NCBI GenBank assembly: GCA_001970855.1
Contig: LSSN01005408.1
Coordinates: 1-11,772 of the forward strand
Direction of reading: 5' to 3'
From: Smittium culicis
Taxonomy: Eukaryota > Kickxellomycota > Harpellomycetes > Harpellales > Legeriomycetaceae
DNA: 11,772 nucleotides
Shown here: in pieces, positions 6,991 through 11,772 of the stretch
Position numbering within the stretch: the stretch's first letter is position 1
Layout of the letters: each line of letters begins with the position of its first letter
Program-made: the position numbers and the translations under genes
The notes under the pieces: generated by a model
What the model saw: the letters and a program-made list of their open reading frames with translations, nothing else
What the model was told of the DNA's origin: nothing
The model's database searches: none

Positions 6991-7380
6991 ATAACACTAA
7001 TAGTTATATGTTCGACACCTTGTGTAGACATAGCGTCTTAATTTAACAATAATTGTTACATCTAATAATATTAAGTTGACTCTTTAAATTAATTCCTTTT
7101 TTAATAGTTTATTTTTGGTGATTTAATAAATAATAACTAACTAAAATAGTGAATAAAATAAAATAAATTCAAGAATAAAGGAAAACCCCATTCAAAGGTG
7201 AAAAAACCTATTTTCGATTCTAAATTTATTTAACTTCTTTTTTTTATATTTTTTCTATCTTTTTGTTTTTTTTTTAAAATTTCCTTTTTTTATTTTTTTT
7301 CTTTATATTTTATATTTTATTTTTAAGATCTGGCTAACCTTTTCTTTTTGTTAATCTCTAATCGACCATCGATTCTAAAG
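6990..7380. mobile_element. Insertion splitting the LINE copy B reverse transcriptase
   Basis: In LINEs the QxGFxxxR and DQKKAFDRVD blocks lie some 25-35 residues apart. Here they are separated by close to 500 bases, so about 400 bases are foreign or duplicated. The interior is AT-rich with a long pyrimidine, mostly T, tract (about 7230-7326). The 11-mer TCGATTCTAAA occurs at 7214-7224 and 7369-7379, bounding a 144-base segment that begins with the T tract. That is the layout of a short minus-strand retro-insertion with poly-A tail and target-site duplication. The rest (about 6990-7213) is unexplained. The exact limits are estimates. Confidence 0.45.
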
Positions 7381-8262
7381 AGCGTATGGTCACTCTGATT
7401 CAATGAAATTTACTATTTTTGGATCAAAAAAAGTATCTGATCGATCTGATTTAGGGTATTTATTTTTATGCCTAGAATAATTTGGAATTGGGAAATCCTT
7501 TATAGAACTAATAAAAAATAATTAATATAGTTTTAGAACCTCTGTTATTATTAATGAAAAATTAACTCATCCAATTGATATCAGACAAGGCTTAAGACAA
7601 GAGAATACTCTTTCTCCGCTATTGTATAACATTATTAAGAACCTTTAATATTATTGGTTAAAGAAAGAATATCTGGAATACCAGTGTCAAATGAAGGATT
7701 TAAAATACTGGCATATGCTGATGACTTACTTATAAGAATTAATAACCGAGACGAAGAAAAAAAATTAATAAAGCGTTAAAATTTCATTCTTTAGTATCAA
7801 ATGATAAAAGAAATCCCGAAAAAAAATTTATGTAAAAGTAGGAGAACCGATAGATAATTTGCTTGACATAAAATTCATATCCAAAAAATATTGATTCAAA
7901 TACCTGGGTATTATTTTTAATTCATCAGGGACAACAATTAAAGAAAATCAGGAGTATCTATTGGATAATATAAAAAAAATAGCTAGTTGGAAAAGCAGAA
8001 CATTATCTATTAAAGGTAAGATTTTACTGGTAAGCACTTTTCTATTGTCAAAATTGTAGTTTTCTGCGCATGTAATACCGTTTGAAAAATCTTTTATAAT
8101 AGAAATAAAAAAAACAGTGAATTCATTCATGTGGAACAATAAAAAACAAAAATAAAAATTGATACGTTGGAGCTAAAGAAAAAAAATTGCGGATTGAGTC
8201 TACTAAATGTAGGAGCGAAATCAAAAACGTTTATAACTCAATGGTACAAAGAAATAAATTGA
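7380..8262 (+). pseudogene. LINE copy B: reverse transcriptase core and thumb, broken
   Basis: MKFTIFGSKKVSDRSDLGYL (about 7404-7463) corresponds to the motif-A block LDQKKAFDRVDxxYL; a phase shift explains GSKK. FGIGKSFIELIKN follows. DIRQGLRQENTLSPLLYNII (7577-7636) is the RQGDPLSPLLFN block with GD changed to EN. FKILAYADDLLIRI (about 7698-7739) keeps the catalytic YADD (7714-7725). One frame (7895-8155) reads FKYLGIIFNSSGTTIKENQ, IASWKSRTLSIKGKILLVST and, past a TAG at 8057-8059 where LINEs have Trp, FSAHVIPFEKSF and SFMWNNKK. Another (8158-8262) reads IDTLELKKKNCGLSLLNVGA and TQWYKEIN. These are textbook LINE signatures. The minus-strand frame at 7948-8139 is a shadow. Confidence 0.9.
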
Positions 8263-8640
8263 ATAATAAATCTATATGGTATGAATCAGCTCTGAACAGT
8301 TAAAAAGTTCTTACACACAAATTCTCAGAAAAAGGTCTAATAGAAACATTGTTAAGTCAAGATAATATTAAAAATATAAGTAAATATCCACCAATGATGA
8401 AAGTTGCACTAAAATCTTCAAGGAATATTTATGAAATAGTATGTCCGAACTGCAAAAATGGTCTTTTGACAAGATAAAAATGCTTTGAATTTGTAAGATA
8501 AAAAAATTATTTGACATAAACCTAACAAAAAACGACCAATCGCAGCTACAGAAAAAAAATATAAAAAATTTGCAAAATTTATACCCTATGCGAGTTTATA
8601 TCAAATGTAAATTCAAATTAATTATATAAAATTCAGGTAA
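8263..8640 (+). pseudogene. LINE copy B: poorly preserved middle of the C-terminal region
   Basis: Only short readable pieces remain, the best being YPPMMKVALKSSRNIYEI (about 8386-8440), which resembles the P-M-x-x-A-x-K-S-W segment found between the RT and the end of LINE ORF2. The remainder is A-rich and interrupted by stops. It is annotated as part of copy B because it joins two firmly recognised blocks. Confidence 0.5.
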
Positions 8641-9337
8641 ATAATAGATCATAAATTTTTTCAAGCAAACGAATTCCAAAAAAACGAGTATTTCACAAAA
8701 GAATACAACCCGAAAATCGCCTTTCCATCAGAGAGATTGAAAATAAATGACCAGCCAATATATAGATGGTCTAACTTCAAAATAAGAAGCTTCATCTGTT
8801 ATAAAAGTAGAAATGAGCCAATAGCCCAACCTAAATGGGATTCCATTGGTAAAACTGCCAACATACATCCAATCTTTAACTGGTCCAAAATACACAAAAT
8901 TGATTTAGAAACTAAAATCACTAGCCATTTATATCTAATATTTAACAATGCATTATAAATGAGACAAAATCAAGGCTGTGGAATAAGGGTATATTCAACG
9001 AATCAAAGGAATACATAGCATGTAAATCTAGAAAAGAAAACATAGTTCATAAATATTTCGGATGCAGAAGAATAAATGAGTTCTGTAAGCTAATTTGCCA
9101 GTTTATTATAAATAACACTTCATTAGATACCGGATTAACCAGTAGATTACAATAGATGTAATTTTTAATTTCTTAAAACCATTCAAAAGCAAGTTTCCAA
9201 ACATTGAGATTCTTTACGTTTTAGCCATATGGAACATATCTAGAGTCAAAACCGAAGCCGCGTTAGCTAATACTATACTAGCTACCGAAGAAATTTTTAT
9301 TAGGTGGAAAATTGATTTAAAAGAAAAAAATTATTAG
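8641..9337 (+). pseudogene. LINE copy B: C-terminal region with zinc-knuckle-like block
   Basis: An uninterrupted 105-codon frame (8641-8958, no ATG at its beginning) carries NPKIAFPSERLKINDQPIYR and a Trp-Ser-rich continuation to IFNNAL. A frameshift leads to ETKSRLWNKGIFNESKEYIA, then ENIVHKYFGCRRINEFCKLI (about 9035-9095), comparable to ISHIFFSCQRIKGFW in copy A and to the Cys/His block near LINE C-termini. The last block is a 63-codon open frame, 9146-9334 with TAG at 9335-9337. It contains NFLKPFKSKFPNIEILYVLA then IWNISRVKTEAALANTIL, the final block of ORF2. The long open stretches suggest this copy is not extremely old, or decays unevenly. Confidence 0.7.
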
Positions 9338-9600
9338 AGAATCGAAAAATACTAATAAAAGAGAAACCTGGAGAAAATTAGTGCCCTTTGATTTTCTTTT
9401 GAGCAAGGTGGAAAAATTACCTTTAACAATATTTGAACGGTTTTCTCTTCTCTGTGTCTCTTTCAATTATAATTTTTTTAATACTCCATATTTTTTTTAC
9501 TTCACATTTAATTTCTCACTATATATTTAGCACCCTTTAATCAAATTTTATACAAACCAAAAAAAAAAATAATTTCTAAAAAAAAATTCAAATTGAAATA
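9338..9600 (+). other. Probable 3' untranslated region and A-rich tail of LINE copy B
   Basis: After the last coding block come T-rich non-coding DNA and then an 11-A run (9559-9569) followed by A-rich sequence. This fits a LINE 3' UTR and degenerate poly-A tail. No hairpin was noticed that would define the end. Confidence 0.4.
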
Positions 9601-10850
9601 AAGATAATTATATTTAGATCAACTAATGCAGCCAGTGATAAATTGAATAGTGACGAAAGTATTTTAATCGTAATGAAGTCAGCAATTAGATAGATTAGAT
9701 AATTTTCATATTCTTAACACCAGAATATATTTTTACTTTTAAGATGTTGGGTGCTAATAATCAAATCAAATAAATTATAGTATATGAAAATTTATTGTAA
9801 AAAATATTCAAATAGATTTATCTGGTATTAATTACTACCATAAAATGAATGGAAATAAGAGATAAGAAGGGATACATAACCGAGTCAGACTGTTCAATCC
9901 CACTCTAAATTTAAAAGCAATTATAAAATTATAAATTATCCTGAATACAATTAAATATGCTGAGAGCGTTTCAAAAAATAAATAAATATGATTTCATTAA
10001 TTGAAAATAATAAGCCTTGTGTATTATGAAAAGTGCAAATAATAATTATTGGAACCGAATTTATAATTGAAACATCTTTTCAAAGAGCCAATATGCTAGA
10101 AAATAAGGTAGCTTATAACATAATATATCCAATCAAGTTTAAATGAGTTATATTTAAAAGCCTACGTTATATGTCTTGAAAAAATGGCTGTAGATAAAAA
10201 AGTATATGGAAGCTCTCAATATGAATTTGATAGCCAATAAGATTAAATTTTCTATAGATATATTACAACTAAAAATATTTTAATAATTACAAAGGTAAAA
10301 AAAAACCCTTAAAAAAAGGATAACTCTAAAAAAAAATCACATATGGAAAATCCCTGGAACATTTTTATTACATTGAATCTAATTATTTTCAATTTTTTTT
10401 ATGAATAAATTCTTACTTTTTTTTTTAAAATAAAATAAAGTATTTTTTTAAATCACAAAGACCAATCGTAGTTCTTTATATACAAAAAGATAAAGTTTTT
10501 TTGCTTTTTTGTAATTTATAAAAACTTAAAAAAACCCAATAATGGCATTAAAAAAAACTCATATATTCAATTTTTGTTTTCATGATATTAAGAAATGTCG
10601 TAGATAAATTAAGTAGGCTATGATGAAGTTGTTGTAAAACCGAAAAATTCATGCTTTTTACTTGTTTAAAAGCTTATTTAATTTGATATTTTCTTTTAAA
10701 TTAATTATAAATTAAAAATGTTTGTAAAATTTTCTAGCCCAAATATTGTAGCTAAAATTTTTTGGCTTAAATTTACATCGTAAATAGTGAAAGACATTGA
10801 ATATGAAATTATTTCCAAACGGAATTAATTTAGGAAAGAATTAACATTAC
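9600..10850. other. No identified gene; short coding-like fragments only
   Basis: The region is AT-rich. Two plus-strand stretches read like protein. One is STNAASDKLNSDESILIVMK (about 9620-9680). The other, about 10038-10245, has one frame reading ETSFQRANMLENKVAYNIIY followed in overlapping frames by KMAVDKKVYGSSQYEF and MEALNMNLIANKIKFSIDIL. The latter pattern recalls RRM-like ORF1 proteins of some LINEs (a strand ending in AL..N..I...I.F). It lies upstream of the LINE endonuclease fragment at 10888-11059 on the same strand, so an ORF1 remnant is conceivable. From about 10290 to 10850 only A- and T-rich runs were seen. Confidence 0.3.
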
Positions 10851-10887
10851 CTTAAATGAAATTTCAAATTATAGTCCTACCAAATAA

Positions 10888-11059
10888 CGTAAAAACACAG
10901 AAGAGTTTTTCTTGAAATTTTTCAATGTTAGAACTAGCTTAAAAAGATTATATAGATCTGGAAATGATAAAAAATATAGTTCATTAGTAATTATTCTTAA
11001 AAAAAATCACATCTAATAAATCAACAGTATTTTTATTACAAGAACCTCTAGAATTCTAA
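10888..11059 (+). pseudogene. LINE copy C: N-terminal endonuclease fragment
   Basis: From a stop at 10885-10887 a frame reads RKNTEEFFLKFFNVRTSLKR and then GNDKKYSSLVIILKK. At a run of eight A (about 10999-11006) the frame shifts by one to TSNKSTVFLLQEPLEF, with TAA at 11057-11059. NVR...KR followed about 35 residues later by FLLQEP matches the first block of APE-type LINE endonucleases (N-x-N/R-G...LQET/P), where E (codon 11042-11044) binds metal. Nothing downstream clearly continues the endonuclease, so this is a short remnant or the element is cut by other DNA near 11100. Confidence 0.55.
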
Positions 11060-11135
11060 AAGAAAAAAACGATCTTGAAAAAAATTTATAGGAAAAAAAA
11101 TCCTAAATTCAAAAAGGTAATAAAAATCAAAATAA

Positions 11136-11173
11136 AGGCGACTGAATAAAGATAAAATACCTTTATTTAGCCT
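11136..11173. repeat. Imperfect stem-loop
   Basis: AGGC...AATAAAG (11136-11151) pairs with CTTTATT...GCCT (11161-11173), the arms having an unequal internal bulge. It could be a terminal hairpin of a repeat. No further support. Confidence 0.4.
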
Positions 11174-11179
11174 GAATTT

Positions 11180-11530
11180 TTATTTACTTAAATGAATTTT
11201 TTAATTTTTCTCTTAAAATTATATTTTGATCGAAAAAAGCGTATAATCTGTCAGCGACGATCTCTGTGCAAAAGCCCTGCTTTCTACAGCAACACAGATA
11301 TCATGCATCTAGAAGAGTATTGCAGGGGTATCAGAATGGTCATCAAAAAGATCGTTAGGAGCCTAATTTTTATTAATACTGTTTGTAAAGACCTCGAATA
11401 GGATCTCTTCGAAATCAAACATTGAATTTTTTTGAAACGAGCGAAATCCTGTCATGATCCAATCACGACATTGTGATAAATCGTTATCAATTTTGATTTC
11501 GATTTTCACAAAATTAATCACCCAACATTT
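11180..11530. other. GC-richer island with nested inverted repeats; unidentified
   Basis: Base composition rises noticeably at about 11230-11475. Three short perfect pairings occur: ACGATCT (11257-11263) with AGATCGT (11349-11355), CCCTGC (11275-11280) with GCAGGG (11322-11327), and TCTGTG (11263-11268) with CACAGA (11293-11298). The last competes with the second. Frames on both strands are open for 60-70 codons (plus 11192-11401 from an ATG; minus 11545-11363), but neither resembles a known family. Part of a younger DNA transposon or a structured RNA are both possible. It may also be the upstream region of a gene starting beyond the window. Confidence 0.35.
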
Positions 11531-11533
11531 TAC

Positions 11534-11557
11534 ATTACTAATCATTTGATTAGTAAT
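11534..11557. repeat. Perfect 24-bp palindrome sharing ATTACTAATCA with 4979-4989
   Basis: ATTACTAATCA, TT, TGATTAGTAAT: perfect 11-bp arms. The 11-mer ATTACTAATCA is identical to 4979-4989, inside the doubled palindrome there, so the two sites may be ends of the same repeat family or sites for the same protein. Confidence 0.7.
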
Positions 11558-11630
11558 AGTTTATTTACTTTTGCCTAGAAATCCATTCTCTTGGCAAAAT
11601 AGTTTTGCGATTTCTTAGTTTTTATTTAAG

Positions 11631-11638
11631 TATAAATA
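11631..11638 (+). promoter_or_regulatory. TATA-like box near the right edge
   Basis: TATAAATA preceded about 170 bases upstream by CCAAT (11459-11463) and followed by an A/C-rich leader-like stretch (about 11690-11730) with no ATG-initiated frame of note before the window ends. It may be a plus-strand promoter for a gene to the right; in AT-rich DNA this remains tentative. Confidence 0.35.
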
Positions 11639-11772
11639 CCTTGAGATTTTATTGATAAAAGTTCTTTAGCAATAAAATATCTTTTAAATCTAAACATATC
11701 AACATTAACAAACTATTATAATATTACTCAGTTGCTAAGCCGTGACATTATTTTATTGCTGAATAACTGCCT

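Larger units (their letters stand above)
6310..9570 (+). mobile_element. 5'-truncated decayed LINE (L1/Tx1-type), copy B, with internal insertion
   Basis: Plus-strand pieces follow the LINE order from the linker before the reverse transcriptase to the C-terminal block, all broken by stops and frameshifts. No endonuclease domain was seen upstream, so the copy looks 5'-truncated or its 5' part is too decayed. The reverse transcriptase is interrupted between about 6990 and 7380 by unrelated sequence. It ends in an A-run (9559-9569) about 220 bases past the last coding block, plausibly the poly-A tail. Copy B differs from copy A in motif detail (FGIG against FGFP, RQENTLSPLLYN against QGDPLSPLLYN, YADDLLI against YADGIVV), so it belongs to a different subfamily. 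Confidence 0.8.

Noticed and set aside
9880..9905. TTCAATCCCACTC, resembling a tRNA T-arm
   Set aside because: The flanking bases do not form the five-base T stem and no acceptor, D or anticodon arm could be built around it.
10038..10245. Vague resemblance of coding-like pieces to B-family DNA polymerase (a K-K-x-Y segment)
   Set aside because: Needs several frame changes and lacks the YGDTD and SLYPS motifs; an ORF1-like remnant is as likely and neither is proven.
1..11772. CRISPR array, rRNA or prokaryotic operon
   Set aside because: No regularly spaced repeats, no conserved rRNA words, no ribosome-binding sites or intact gene series; AT runs only.

Overview
The window is very AT-rich (by eye roughly a quarter G+C or less) and reads as repeat-dense, gene-poor nuclear DNA of a eukaryote. 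There is no bacterial gene organisation, no ribosome-binding sites and no intact long coding frame. What can be recognised is the debris of endonuclease/reverse-transcriptase LINEs of the L1/Tx1 type. AT richness, L1/Tx1-like LINEs and heat-shock elements would suit an AT-rich fungus such as an arbuscular mycorrhizal fungus (Glomeromycotina). That assignment is an inference; other AT-rich eukaryotes are not excluded.

Layout. At about 146-171 a GC-richer block ending in TTAA looks like one end of a piggyBac-type DNA transposon whose body would lie to the left. From 172 to about 890 there is no gene, only palindromes and a TATA-like site. From about 890 to 4740, minus strand, lies a nearly full-length decayed LINE: endonuclease (E, D/N and SDH motifs kept), linker, reverse transcriptase (YADD changed to YADG) and the C-terminal region with a zinc-knuckle-like block. 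Directly upstream of its 5' end, at 4791-4838, are ten heat-shock-factor units in perfect 5-bp phase. A TATA-like box lies between them and the LINE, and a second three-unit element is at 4887-4899.

From 4900 to 6310 there is a 13-T run, a doubled 15-bp palindrome, weak minus-strand coding-like traces and a GC-richer patch with three copies of GGACGYTWAR. From about 6310 to 9570, plus strand, lies a second, 5'-truncated LINE of a different subfamily (YADD kept). Its reverse transcriptase is split by about 400 bp of unrelated DNA that includes a T-rich segment bounded by an 11-bp direct repeat. From 9600 to 10850 nothing is firmly identified. At 10888-11059 is an endonuclease N-terminal piece of a third LINE. 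The last 550 bases hold a GC-richer island with nested inverted repeats, a 24-bp palindrome and a plus-strand TATA-like box, which may be a promoter for something beyond the window.

No intact gene can be supported, and no element here looks able to make a full protein. The most interesting signal is the heat-shock-element array placed like a promoter in front of the minus-strand LINE.
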